From Alterirhizorhabdus solaris (GTDB taxonomy: Bacteria; Pseudomonadota; Alphaproteobacteria; Sphingomonadales; Sphingomonadaceae), in the NCBI RefSeq assembly GCF_007785815.1, contig NZ_VNIM01000001.1, positions 1-64,000 of the forward strand: 64,000 nt of DNA, written 5' to 3'. The position numbers were made by a program, and so were the translations under genes. The stretch's first letter is position 1, and each line of letters opens with the position of its first letter. Below, piece by piece: positions 1-8,335 of the stretch. Below the pieces are notes generated by a model. The model worked only from the letters and a program-made list of their open reading frames with translations, was not told the DNA's origin and made no database searches.

Positions 1-2
1 TG

Positions 3-245
3 GTACCGCCGGCGGTCGCCGCGCCGTCTTGGGTGCGTGCCCCAACCCCCGTCGACCGCAGCATCGCAGGGGCACCGGACGTGCTCGCCCTGTTCGCGGC
101 GCACTCCATCAAGTCCGTGGACCTACGCGACAAGGGCGGCTCGCTCTGGGCCTACGCCCCCGAGCGGGGGCCCGCGTCCGCCGATCTGCGAACCCGAGGG
201 TTCGTGTGGTCCGAACGGCGCGGCGCCTGGTATCTCAAGTCGTGA
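3..245 (+). CDS. C-terminal end of an unrecognised protein (5' end off the left edge)
   Basis: The frame is open from the left edge and stops at a TGA at 243-245, so only the last 80 or so residues are seen. They end in a compact domain with the pattern KGGSLWAYAP ... RGFVWSERRGAWYLKS, whose spaced aromatic and glycine residues look like a small folded C-terminal domain rather than a shadow frame. The stop overlaps the GTG start of the following SNF2 helicase gene (GTGA), so the two are translationally coupled and probably work together. I do not recognise the family with certainty. If the neighbour is ZorD, this would be the end of ZorC, because zorC-zorD is the gene order of type I Zorya; that is inference. 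An internal GTG at 33 could be read as a start, but the frame has no stop upstream of it inside the window. Confidence 0.6.
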   Translation, partial: VPPAVAAPSWVRAPTPVDRSIAGAPDVLALFAAHSIKSVDLRDKGGSLWAYAPERGPASADLRTRGFVWSERRGAWYLKS

Positions 246-3200
246 TCTGGAGGCGCAAGCCGAACGTGGTGCCGACGGCCACTCCGACTGAGCGGTTTCG
301 CGTGGAGGATGCCGGCGTGGTGGTGGTGACGGGAGTCGACGGGACCGCGCGGTCCGCGGCCGTGGCCGCGCTCGTCGAGGAGTTCTGCGATGAGGGCATC
401 GCCGCGGTCGTGGAGGGCGGCCACCTCATCGCCTGGGACCGGCTCTACGGCCTGCTGGGGGACCCCGAGCGCAGGGACGAGCTGGAGGTGCTTGGCCTGC
501 CCCCGCGGATCGAGGCCTCTCCCCGCCTCGTCAGCCGCGGCTCGCTGACCGACGCCACGTTCTCCGTCGCCGTCGACGGATGGCTCGACGGTGACCGGCG
601 CACGATCCACAACGCGCGGCTCCGCGGCGGCGCGCTCGAGCTTGACGGCATTCCGCATCTCCTTCCCCCCGGGGTCTGGCGGCTGGTCGACCGCGTCCGG
701 ACCTTCGGCCGCCGCCCGCCGGAGGATCGTGGCGAGACTGCGCAGCGGGGTGCCTGGGGAGGCATCCGCCGGGACGCCCTCGCCGCGGGCGCGATGCTGG
801 ACGACTTCCTCTACCGCACGGTGGTTCTCACGCCGGACCGGCTCCAGCTCTCCCTGCGGCGCGAAGAGGGTCTCGGGCTGGTCGAAGTCCAGCCCTGGTT
901 CGAGGGGGCGCCAAGTCACTGGCTCGGTGCGTTCGATGCATCGACCAAGGTCCGCGACCGGTACGATCTCGTAACTCCCGAAGGCGTCGTGCAGGTGATC
1001 GTGTCGCCCGAGGTCGCGACGGTGCTCCGCGAGATCAAGCGGATGCCCGGCCGTCGCGTTGCGGGCGAGCGTGCGCAGGCGTTCCTCGTCAACCCAGTCG
1101 CGGCGCTCGGTCCCGACGCCGCGGAGGTAGTCGACACCGACCAGTTCGAGGAGGCCAAGGAACAGGCGGGCATCTCGTTCGACCGCTTCGCGGCGATCGT
1201 CCCGGAGACGCATGGCGAGGGCGCGCTCGGGATCCTGGTCACCTTCGGCTCCGGCGAGCGGCTAGAGACGCGCAATGTGATGCTGGAGGAGCACGACGTC
1301 CTCGAATTTGTGGAGCAGGTCGAGGGGCACCTTGCTCGGGGACTGCAGCTTTGCGCCTGGGACGACTACGAGTTCGAGCTGGATGGCGACAGCGCCCTTC
1401 ACTGCGCCGCGCTGCGGCGCGCGGTGGAGCGTCACGCCGCGTCGCTGATCAGCCACGGCCAGGTCTACGACCTCTCCGGCTACTCGGACCGCGTCGGCGG
1501 CATCGGCCAGGAGACCTCGTTCTACTCGGCGCAGGTATCGCGGAAGAAGGATGACGAGGGCTGGTTCCCCAACAACATTGTGCCGCTCATCGGCTGGAGC
1601 GACCCCGAGACGGGCGAGTCCGCGACGGTCCCACTGACGCCGGAGGTTGCTGGTCAGCTCCGCGCCGATCTAGAAGAGGCGCGCCGCACCGGAAGCGAAA
1701 CCGTGTCGGTCGGCGGTTGCCCGTCGCCCATGCCCGTGCGCGAGGCGGAGGCGATACTGTCCACCTTTGATCAGGTCGGTGCGGAGGCGCAGGCGGGCAC
1801 GTTCGATCCCTCGCGGCCGCCCGCGGGCCGGAAGCGGCCGACGCTGATACTGAAGGGCAACATCGAGCAGGTCGATTACAGGGAGGAGCGACTTGCCGCG
1901 CTGGCGGCGCCCCGTGCGGCACCGTCGCTGCCGGCGGCGCTGCGCCCGGAGATGGAGCTGAAGCAGCACCAGCTCGCCGGCCTGGCGTGGCTGCAGCACC
2001 TCCTTGCGTTGGCGCCCGACCAGTGCCGGGGGGCACTGCTCGCCGACGACATGGGGCTCGGCAAGACCGTGCAGATCCTTTCCCTCATCGCTCGCGCCCG
2101 GCAGGACGATCCCGACATGCCGCCGGCGCTCGTAGTCGCGCCGCTGACGCTTCTGGAGAACTGGCGCGAGGAGGCCGAGAAGTTCCTGCTGCCCGGGTCG
2201 CTGAAGGTGCTGACCGCATATGGCGAGGGCCTGGCCGGCATGAGGGTCGATCGGTCGTCGGTCGACGAGCAGCTGCGCCGCGAGGGACTGGTCCGGTTCC
2301 TGAAGCCCGACTGGCGAGGCGACGCGGATGTCGTTCTCACGACATACGAGACGTTGCGCGACCTCGAGTTCTCCTTCGCCCGTGAGCGATGGTCGATCAT
2401 GGTCTGCGACGAGGCGCAGAAGATCAAGAACCCGAACGCGGCCATGACCCGCGCTGCGAAAAAGCAGCAGGCCACATTCAGGATCGCCTGCACCGGCACA
2501 CCGGTCGAGAACAGCCTCGTGGACCTCTGGTGCCTCTTCGACTTCGTGCAGCCGGGCCTTCTCGGCGCGCTGAACGAGTTCGGCGCCGACTACCGCCGCC
2601 CCATAGAGGCGGACGGTGATGCCGAACGCGCGAAGGTCGAGGAGCTGCGCGCCATCATCGAGCCACAGCTGCTGCGCCGCATGAAGTCCGAGGTCGCCGC
2701 CGACCTGAAGGCCAAGGTCGTCGATCGCGCAAGCCGGCGGCTGCCGATGAGCGTCTCCCAGCGCGGACTCTACGTCGGCGCCATCGAAGGCTTCCGCGCA
2801 CGGGCGGACAAGGCTGGCGCGCACCTCGGCCTGCTCCATCGCTTGCGCCTGATCTGCTCGGAGCCCGGCGGCGCCGACGGCGCGGAGGCGTACGACGCCG
2901 TTGAGGCCTATCGCGCCCGGTCGCCCAAGCTCGATTGGCTGATCGCGACCCTTGCGGCGATACGCAAGCGGGATGAGAAGGTCATCGTCTTCTGCGAGTT
3001 CAAGGCGATCCAGCGCCTGCTGCGGCACTACATACGGGACGCGTTCGGCATTGCCGTGGACGTCATCAACGGGGAGACGACGGCCGCCGCCGGCGCAGCG
3101 GACAGTCGTCAGAAGCGCATCCGGGCGTTCCAGGAGCGGCCGGGTTTCGGCGTGATCATCCTGTCGCCGGTGGCGGTTGGGTTCGGGGTGAACATGCAGG

Positions 3201-3463
3201 CCGCGAACCACGTGGTCCACTTCACGCGGACCTGGAACCCCGCGAAGGAGGACCAGGCTACGGACCGCGCCTACCGGATCGGGCAGACCCGCGACGTCTT
3301 CGTCTACTATCCGACGGTGGCTGCCGACGACTTCAAGACCTTCGACGTGAAGCTCGACGAGCTGCTGGAGCGCAAGCGCGCCCTGGCTGGGGACATGCTG
3401 AACGGGACCGGCGAGATCGGCGTGCGCGAGTTCGACATCGACGAGTTGCGGCCTGCAGCATGA
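242..3463 (+). CDS. SNF2-family helicase/ATPase, probable phage-defence protein (ZorD-like candidate)
   Basis: Predicted DNA-dependent ATPase of the SNF2/Swi2 branch of SF2, 1073 residues from the GTG at 242, which overlaps the upstream stop as GTGA. An earlier ATG at 29 would run antiparallel to the real upstream coding frame and was rejected. The N-terminal half (about 1-560) has no motif I recognise. The C-terminal half is a complete SNF2 engine: Walker A DMGLGKT near 603-609, motif Ia VVAPLTLLENW, Walker B DEAQ near 723, motif III TGTPVENS, and motif VI QATDRAYRIGQ near 1005. Length and a tightly coupled upstream partner fit ZorD of type I Zorya; DrmD of DISARM is the main alternative. 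The neighbouring nucleases and Mokosh genes make a defence role likely. SNF2 identity is firm; assignment to a named system is not. Confidence 0.9.
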   Translation: MIWRRKPNVVPTATPTERFRVEDAGVVVVTGVDGTARSAAVAALVEEFCDEGIAAVVEGGHLIAWDRLYGLLGDPERRDELEVLGLPPRIEASPRLVSRGSLTDATFSVAVDGWLDGDRRTIHNARLRGGALELDGIPHLLPPGVWRLVDRVRTFGRRPPEDRGETAQRGAWGGIRRDALAAGAMLDDFLYRTVVLTPDRLQLSLRREEGLGLVEVQPWFEGAPSHWLGAFDASTKVRDRYDLVTPEGVVQVIVSPEVATVLREIKRMPGRRVAGERAQAFLVNPVAALGPDAAEVVDTDQFEEAKEQAGISFDRFAAIVPETHGEGALGILVTFGSGERLETRNVMLEEHDVLEFVEQVEGHLARGLQLCAWDDYEFELDGDSALHCAALRRAVERHAASLISHGQVYDLSGYSDRVGGIGQETSFYSAQVSRKKDDEGWFPNNIVPLIGWSDPETGESATVPLTPEVAGQLRADLEEARRTGSETVSVGGCPSPMPVREAEAILSTFDQVGAEAQAGTFDPSRPPAGRKRPTLILKGNIEQVDYREERLAALAAPRAAPSLPAALRPEMELKQHQLAGLAWLQHLLALAPDQCRGALLADDMGLGKTVQILSLIARARQDDPDMPPALVVAPLTLLENWREEAEKFLLPGSLKVLTAYGEGLAGMRVDRSSVDEQLRREGLVRFLKPDWRGDADVVLTTYETLRDLEFSFARERWSIMVCDEAQKIKNPNAAMTRAAKKQQATFRIACTGTPVENSLVDLWCLFDFVQPGLLGALNEFGADYRRPIEADGDAERAKVEELRAIIEPQLLRRMKSEVAADLKAKVVDRASRRLPMSVSQRGLYVGAIEGFRARADKAGAHLGLLHRLRLICSEPGGADGAEAYDAVEAYRARSPKLDWLIATLAAIRKRDEKVIVFCEFKAIQRLLRHYIRDAFGIAVDVINGETTAAAGAADSRQKRIRAFQERPGFGVIILSPVAVGFGVNMQAANHVVHFTRTWNPAKEDQATDRAYRIGQTRDVFVYYPTVAADDFKTFDVKLDELLERKRALAGDMLNGTGEIGVREFDIDELRPAA

Positions 3464-3530
3464 GCGACGAATGCCGTCCATCCCGCGCCCCTGCGGCGGT
3501 CAGCGCCGGCCAGCACGATTGTGTCGGCCC

Positions 3531-3794
3531 GTGAGCGCGCCCCCCGGCTTTGGCGCCTATTTGGCGAACGTGCAGGAGCGCGACGTCGACCTGCTGCTCA
3601 TGGAGGAGTTCCACGTCGACGGCCGCTTCGTAGAGTGGTTCTGCGACCGCGTTGGGGGTGCCGGCGCCCGCTTCGACGGCGCATCGCACAGCGTGACCGA
3701 CGCCGACGGCGAGACCGACCTGCTCCTCCAGACGTTGTTCCTCCACCGGAAGCAAATCACGACGAGAGGCAACGAGCCAACACGCCGTCCCTGA
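3531..3794 (+). pseudogene. Truncated N-terminal fragment of a PD-(D/E)xK-nuclease-like protein
   Basis: An 87-codon reading frame from GTG 3531 (an ATG at 3471 is also in frame). It has the segment PPGFGAYLANVQERDVDLLL and, about 40 residues on, VTDADGETDLLL. From memory, a family of predicted nucleases starts with this pattern and continues for another 150 or so residues into a core nuclease domain. Here the frame ends soon after in an unrelated-looking tail (HRKQITTRGNEPTRRP), so the catalytic part is missing. A short stretch in another frame just downstream (PEELFLLE near 3836-3859) may be decayed remainder. I read it as a relic of a lost defence gene between the SNF2 gene and the next ORF; it could also be a real small protein. 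Confidence 0.4.
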
Positions 3795-4023
3795 CTAGGG
3801 GCGAACTCGACCCGCTGCGCGGACCGGGCAACCGACCGGAGGAGCTGTTCCTGCTCGAGTAGCCGTCCGAGCGGGTACCGACAACCAAGGGGTCACGGGC
3901 GACCCGGACTATTCGCGGAACTCAACCAGAAGGATCTCCCTTCGAGTGCGCCATTCTATGTGACGGCCCGATGGCCTCGTCAAAAGCCTGAACCCCGCCG
4001 GACTTTCGTGTTACCCGCCTGCC

Positions 4024-5145
4024 ATGCCCTTCCGCTGGACTCACATCCGCACGGTCGAACCCTCGATTCCACACGACAGGACCGTGCACCAACCATTCAG
4101 CCTCTGGTGGGCGGCGCTCGCCGCGGCCGACGAGACAATGCAGGGCGGACCGCTGGTGCCAGCGTGGCTGCGGCTTTTCTCTGCCCACCTCAGCTCAGCC
4201 GATAACGTACGTCTTCGATGGGGCGGCGATCTCGGAGAGAGCGCCGAGCTGAGGCGCGCCTACTCGGCGCTCTATGGCCGCTACTTCTCAAGAGCTCTGC
4301 TCGCGAGTCGGCTCGGGTTCACCGACTTCGTGCCTCTGCGAACGAACGTCACGCGGCTACCGAACGGCGTCACCATACGTCGGACCGCGAAGGGCGACAT
4401 ACCCGACTGGATCGCGTGGGACCCCGCGTCGGGCAGCTACTGCCTGTGTGAGGCGAAGGGCAGTCTGACGGGCAAGGAGCCCGCGTTCATGACCGGTCAG
4501 CCGACCTGCGTAACCGAAGGCAAAAAGCAGTTCGGACGCGTCGAGGTCCTGGACCGCTCAGGAAGGGCGGTGGCGACGAGGAACTGGGTCGCTGCCAACC
4601 TATGGTCCACCGACAGCCGCCGACGGGAGTCCGTGTCGCTGCTCTGGGATCCGCCAAGCGACGGCGGGACGTTTTCCAAGGGCGAGAGCGAAAAGCACGC
4701 CGACGGGATCAGGCGTCGACGGATCGCCAACATCGCGCTTAGACTGGGGCGTGTCGGGCTGCTCGGATCTGCGCGGCGAACCGGCGGCGTGCTGGTGCGC
4801 GTGAAGGCCAGTCCGGACCGCGACGGCATGCCAACCAAGGTCAGCGCCAGTCACGAGGATGACCTACTGCACCCGATCGAGCGTCCCGCCACTAAACCGC
4901 ACGAGGGCGTTTATGCAGCGGCGCTGATCACGCCGTTCGGGATCCGCCCCATCCTCGATGGCGGCGATCTCGCCGCCCTGAACGCGGCGAGTAAGTCGGT
5001 GGCCCCAGCGATGCTCTTCGGCTTGTCGGTAGACGCACTACGAGCTGGTCAGACAATTTCGGAGCCCTGGATTTCCGGTCAAGGCATTGCCGCCCCCGAC
5101 GGTCTTAGCTTGTTCGACCTGAGCCGCGTCGAGATTGGCGGGTAG
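4024..5145 (+). CDS. Predicted PD-(D/E)xK-type nuclease of unknown family
   Basis: 373 residues. I do not recognise the family by name. A restriction-nuclease-like core is visible in the middle: GDIPDWIAWDP (D125, D128) followed by YCLCEAKG (E143-x-K145), which is the D...ExK layout of PD-(D/E)xK enzymes. The segment before it (RYFSRALLASRLGFTDFVPL, about 90-110) could be the helix that usually precedes the first acidic residue. After the core the protein continues for 220 residues without recognisable motifs. The start ATG at 4024 has no strong ribosome binding site; an in-frame ATG at 4138 is possible. It lies in the defence island in the same orientation as the SNF2 gene but 560 bp from it, so it may be a stand-alone nuclease or the effector of a small system. 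Nuclease activity is inferred from motif spacing only. Confidence 0.6.
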   Translation: MPFRWTHIRTVEPSIPHDRTVHQPFSLWWAALAAADETMQGGPLVPAWLRLFSAHLSSADNVRLRWGGDLGESAELRRAYSALYGRYFSRALLASRLGFTDFVPLRTNVTRLPNGVTIRRTAKGDIPDWIAWDPASGSYCLCEAKGSLTGKEPAFMTGQPTCVTEGKKQFGRVEVLDRSGRAVATRNWVAANLWSTDSRRRESVSLLWDPPSDGGTFSKGESEKHADGIRRRRIANIALRLGRVGLLGSARRTGGVLVRVKASPDRDGMPTKVSASHEDDLLHPIERPATKPHEGVYAAALITPFGIRPILDGGDLAALNAASKSVAPAMLFGLSVDALRAGQTISEPWISGQGIAAPDGLSLFDLSRVEIGG

Positions 5146-5421
5146 CCACCAAATTGCGGACATTCACGAGCGAATCAGCGCGTCCCAGAAGCGATCATCC
5201 TTCCATATTGATGTCGGCCTTTTCCGGGACGGGAATCTATGCGCTTTGAAACGAGGTGGGCTGAGACTTTCTGTCGTTGCCGAGCTTTATGGCGAACGTC
5301 AGGCCTCGTATCGAGCCTACACTACGGTCGTTTTCTGACCGGCATATCAGAATGAAAGGAGGAGGGATGGTTGCGGCTGGCCGCGGGACCAGTTGACGTC
5401 GATGTTCAGCCGCACTGCGAT

Positions 5422-6351
5422 TCAAGTTGCTGGGAGAGGACAGTCAGGATTTTTGTCCAACCAATTGGACACGGCCTGGTCTCGTTCGTCGGGCAGATCT
5501 TCCCAACCAGAGCCTACTAGGCCGCCGCGCCGCAGGTAGCGGTAGCCGGCCCGACCGCCCGGGATCATGTTGAGCCGCCGCGTGTCCGTCCAATGCCCGC
5601 GCACCAGCGCTTCCTCCGCCTCGTATAGAGCCTCTATATCTGTCGTGACGACCATCACCTTGTGGTGAATGTAGGTCACCCTTCTAGCCGCAAGTTCCTC
5701 CCTCAGCTTGCGATGGAAAAGCAAATGGCTGCCCTTGCGCATCGCGCGCCGATGCTCGGCCCAGCGAGTCTTCCAGCTCCTCGTGGTTATGCCGACGTAG
5801 AAATAGCCATCGACGGGGTAGGAGCCGCCCTCACCAAAGATGTGCTGGTAGAGCACGTATGACTTCTTCGGCCAGCCAGTCGGCGCAATCAGGATGTGCG
5901 CAGGTGCCGAGAAGAGAATGCTCGGCTCGGTCACGTTCGAGGATGGCATATCGATGTCGAGGCTGCGCGCCGCAGCCATCAAAGCAGGGTCTGTCACGAG
6001 GTCGAGACGAATCACAGGTGAAAGTATGAGCTCTTCGGCTTCTTGCGGCTTGCCAGACCTGTATTCGCCCGTGCCCGCCGAGACGTTTCGATGTCCCTGG
6101 CGGATCCGTTCCTGCGGCGCGACAAACTGAGGCCCATTGCTCATCGCGACCATGTGGAAGTCTGGGATGGCGTCACCGGCGTTGATGCGGATCACCCCAG
6201 CGGGCTCCAGCGCGCTGGTCAACCAAAACTTGCCGTAGTCTGTCTCGCACCAAGCTCGCAGCCGCCGCTCGAGCTCGCCGCGCAGCTTGTGCATCGAAGT
6301 TGGAGTCAGATGCTCCCACCACGCCCTATCGATCGAGACCGGGCCAGCCAC
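5422..6351 (-). CDS. GIY-YIG-domain protein, unknown family
   Basis: 309 residues from a GTG at 6351. The C-terminal half carries a GIY-YIG-like endonuclease fold: GYFYVGITTRSWKTRWAEH near 175-195, then KGSHLLFHRKLRE. It keeps the Y...YVGIT pair, the basic residues on the first helix and the following histidine. A later glutamate in EALYEAEEALVRG may fill the metal-binding position. The N-terminal 150 residues (WWEHLTPTSMHKLRGELERRLRAW) have no recognised domain. The gene sits alone between converging defence genes and reads on the - strand, downstream of mkoB but 238 bp from it. GIY-YIG proteins include restriction enzymes, homing nucleases and repair nucleases; here a role in defence is suggested only by position. 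A small hairpin lies 19 bp upstream of the start. Confidence 0.7.
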   Translation of the reverse strand: MAGPVSIDRAWWEHLTPTSMHKLRGELERRLRAWCETDYGKFWLTSALEPAGVIRINAGDAIPDFHMVAMSNGPQFVAPQERIRQGHRNVSAGTGEYRSGKPQEAEELILSPVIRLDLVTDPALMAAARSLDIDMPSSNVTEPSILFSAPAHILIAPTGWPKKSYVLYQHIFGEGGSYPVDGYFYVGITTRSWKTRWAEHRRAMRKGSHLLFHRKLREELAARRVTYIHHKVMVVTTDIEALYEAEEALVRGHWTDTRRLNMIPGGRAGYRYLRRGGLVGSGWEDLPDERDQAVSNWLDKNPDCPLPAT

Positions 6352-6369
6352 GGTCTATCCAGCCGCCGG

Positions 6370-6388
6370 CTGCTCGGCAGCCGAGCAG
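6370..6388. promoter_or_regulatory. Perfect 8-bp inverted repeat just upstream of the GIY-YIG gene
   Basis: CTGCTCGG-CAG-CCGAGCAG forms a perfect stem with a 3-base loop, 19 bases upstream of the GTG at 6351. There is no T-run after it on either strand, so it does not look like an intrinsic terminator. It would sit in the 5' leader or core promoter of the GIY-YIG gene, where it could be an operator or a leader hairpin. Confidence 0.35.
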
Positions 6389-6589
6389 GCGGCACAGCCG
6401 CAATTGGAGAAATCTCGCCTGCGCCCGGAGGTGCGGCGGCCAATCCGCCATACCGGATCTCCCTCGATGATGGGCATTATCACGCGTTAGTTGGCTCCAT
6501 TGCCTGTCTCTTATAACACCGCTTGGACACCCGTTGGTAGCGGCCGCGTCTTCTACTAGATGCGCCGCATCCACACACAAAAAGATCGA

Positions 6590-8335
6590 TTAATCCTTCA
6601 AAAGCGCTTTGAACCTCTCAAGCAAAGCGATGGCCAGTCCCGGGCCCTTCAAATGCAGGCCGATTTCGTCAAGCCGATTACCTGAAAGACCCGATTGCGA
6701 TCCCCAGTTCATACTACTGATAATCACATCATCATCGTCCCAAGCTAAAAACTTCGCATGAAGCTGCGGCTCGCGCGAAGGGATCAGCTCGACGATGTCA
6801 TGCAGGCGCTCGCGATGCTTGACGACATGTCGGCGTTTAGTAGGACCGGTGTAGCGAGAGAAATAGACCCTAGCATCCTCAATGCGGCGGCCGGCCACCT
6901 CCGCCGGGTTGAACAGCGCAGGCACCATATTCGCGCCGACCTTGTTGGTGCAGCAGACGAACCGGTGCTTCGCAGAATGCGCTGCGGCCCGCAGCAACTG
7001 CTCATGATCGTCCGCATAGACGACTGTCAGCTCAGCCCGTGAACCTTCGACCGCTTGCGCAGCCGGCGCTAGGAACGACCCGCGTCGGCGGAGGTCGGAC
7101 GCCATGAAATGCAGCACCTCAGCCGAGCGCGAGGCGCTGGCTAGGTTCGAAACAATCGACCGCAAGACGTCGAGACCGATTGCAGCCCCGTGGTTGTCGC
7201 GCAGTTCCACAGACATCTCAACCGATGAAAAAGGCGACTGAAGCCAGTTGCACGACCCAAAGAGGACCGCTGCGCCGCCACGGCCATCATCCGCGGCAGC
7301 TATCTTGACGTGACTTCTTACCGAATCACGCTGCACCAAGACGAACCCAGCCGCGGCGCGCACAGCTGAAAGGCGCTTGCTGAGTTCCTGCATGGCAATC
7401 GCATTCTTTGCCTTGTCATCGAGGACCGTGCCGTAGAATAGATGGCACCTTACGCCGCGACTGATGGCCTCCTCCAATGCGCGCCAGATGCGCTCCCGAT
7501 GCTCTTGGCCCTTTGCGTCCGCCTGTTCGGCAACAAAGGTGGAGAGAAGAAAGACATCGGATCGCGCCGCCGCCACCAGACGCTCGAACGCCTTCAGATG
7601 CTCCTCGGCGCCGACGATGAGCTGGTCGGATTCGAACGCGATTCTGGCGGAGGGCGGGCTATCGGGCGGCGGGATCGACACTTGCGGCAAGACGCCGGTC
7701 TTGATGGTCGTTTTGAGTGCCTCGACGAGAAGATCGGTCGTACCTTCCGGGAACACGCCATTTCGAACGTCATCGAGATTCAACTCTAGATATCGTTGCT
7801 CGATCACCGAGCTAATCGCCTGGACACCGCGCAGCCATTCTCCCGCGCGGAGCGAACGTGCCATATAGCTCGCGACCCTGCCTGCCATCGTGTCGTCCGT
7901 TTCCGGCAGGTCGCTGGCAGGAAAGCCGACCGCCTGCGCGGAACTAGGTAATCTGGTCAGCGGGATCGTCTTCACGTCGCGATTGCGAAGAATCGATTGG
8001 CCGACCTTTTCATAAACGATGCTGATGCCGACCTCGCGGTCTGTGGTTCGCTCCGGCAGCGCGCGGTCGGAGCGGAGGAAAGCATGTCCGACGGCGCTGG
8101 TCGTCAGGACCGGTGTTGGCGCCATACGGACTTCTACCAAGCCGAACTGCATCAGCCGTGCTACGGTTGAACTCGCGACTTGACGCGGGATTTGCAGCGA
8201 ACTCGACAGCTGCGCGATCGTGCCTGGCGAATGATCGAGCGTAAGAAGCACCATCTCTTCGACCGGGCTCCAGCCCCAGGTCCGCTGGACGACTGCGCGA
8301 GCATGGTAATGCCAGGCGGGAAGGAAGATCTTCAC
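6590..8335 (-). CDS. mkoB: MkoB: PLD-family nuclease with N-terminal winged helix (type I Mokosh)
   Basis: 581 residues from a GTG at 8335 that overlaps the mkoA stop (GTGA). Residues 15-65 form a MarR-like winged helix (PVEEMVLLTLDHSPGTIAQL ... ASSTVARLMQFGLVEVR). Residues about 230-580 form a tandem phospholipase-D nuclease domain with two HKD motifs, HVKIAAAD near 341 and HAKFLAWD near 526, each followed by the usual serine/asparagine-rich strand (FGSCNW, SSMNWGS). PLD nucleases use both motifs in one active site, so the protein looks intact. With the SF1 helicase upstream, the pair matches type I Mokosh, a known anti-phage system made of a helicase with a kinase-like domain and a separate PLD protein. 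The winged helix suggests direct DNA binding. The call rests on domain architecture and gene order. Confidence 0.85.
   Translation of the reverse strand: MKIFLPAWHYHARAVVQRTWGWSPVEEMVLLTLDHSPGTIAQLSSSLQIPRQVASSTVARLMQFGLVEVRMAPTPVLTTSAVGHAFLRSDRALPERTTDREVGISIVYEKVGQSILRNRDVKTIPLTRLPSSAQAVGFPASDLPETDDTMAGRVASYMARSLRAGEWLRGVQAISSVIEQRYLELNLDDVRNGVFPEGTTDLLVEALKTTIKTGVLPQVSIPPPDSPPSARIAFESDQLIVGAEEHLKAFERLVAAARSDVFLLSTFVAEQADAKGQEHRERIWRALEEAISRGVRCHLFYGTVLDDKAKNAIAMQELSKRLSAVRAAAGFVLVQRDSVRSHVKIAAADDGRGGAAVLFGSCNWLQSPFSSVEMSVELRDNHGAAIGLDVLRSIVSNLASASRSAEVLHFMASDLRRRGSFLAPAAQAVEGSRAELTVVYADDHEQLLRAAAHSAKHRFVCCTNKVGANMVPALFNPAEVAGRRIEDARVYFSRYTGPTKRRHVVKHRERLHDIVELIPSREPQLHAKFLAWDDDDVIISSMNWGSQSGLSGNRLDEIGLHLKGPGLAIALLERFKALLKD

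Noticed and set aside
152-1213. Long open frame on the - strand opposite the SNF2 gene
   Set aside because: It mirrors codon bias of a GC-rich gene; the + strand frame has a coupled start and clear helicase motifs.
242-3463. DISARM DrmD assignment of the SNF2 protein
   Set aside because: No drmA, drmB, drmC or methyltransferase gene is in the window; the PLD gene here pairs with mkoA instead.
1670-3481. 603-codon open frame on the - strand opposite the SNF2 motor domain
   Set aside because: Antisense shadow; the sense strand carries conserved Walker and motif VI blocks over the same bases.
5135-5338. 67-codon + strand frame after the PD-(D/E)xK gene
   Set aside because: No ribosome site, overlaps the end of the previous gene and has no recognisable content.
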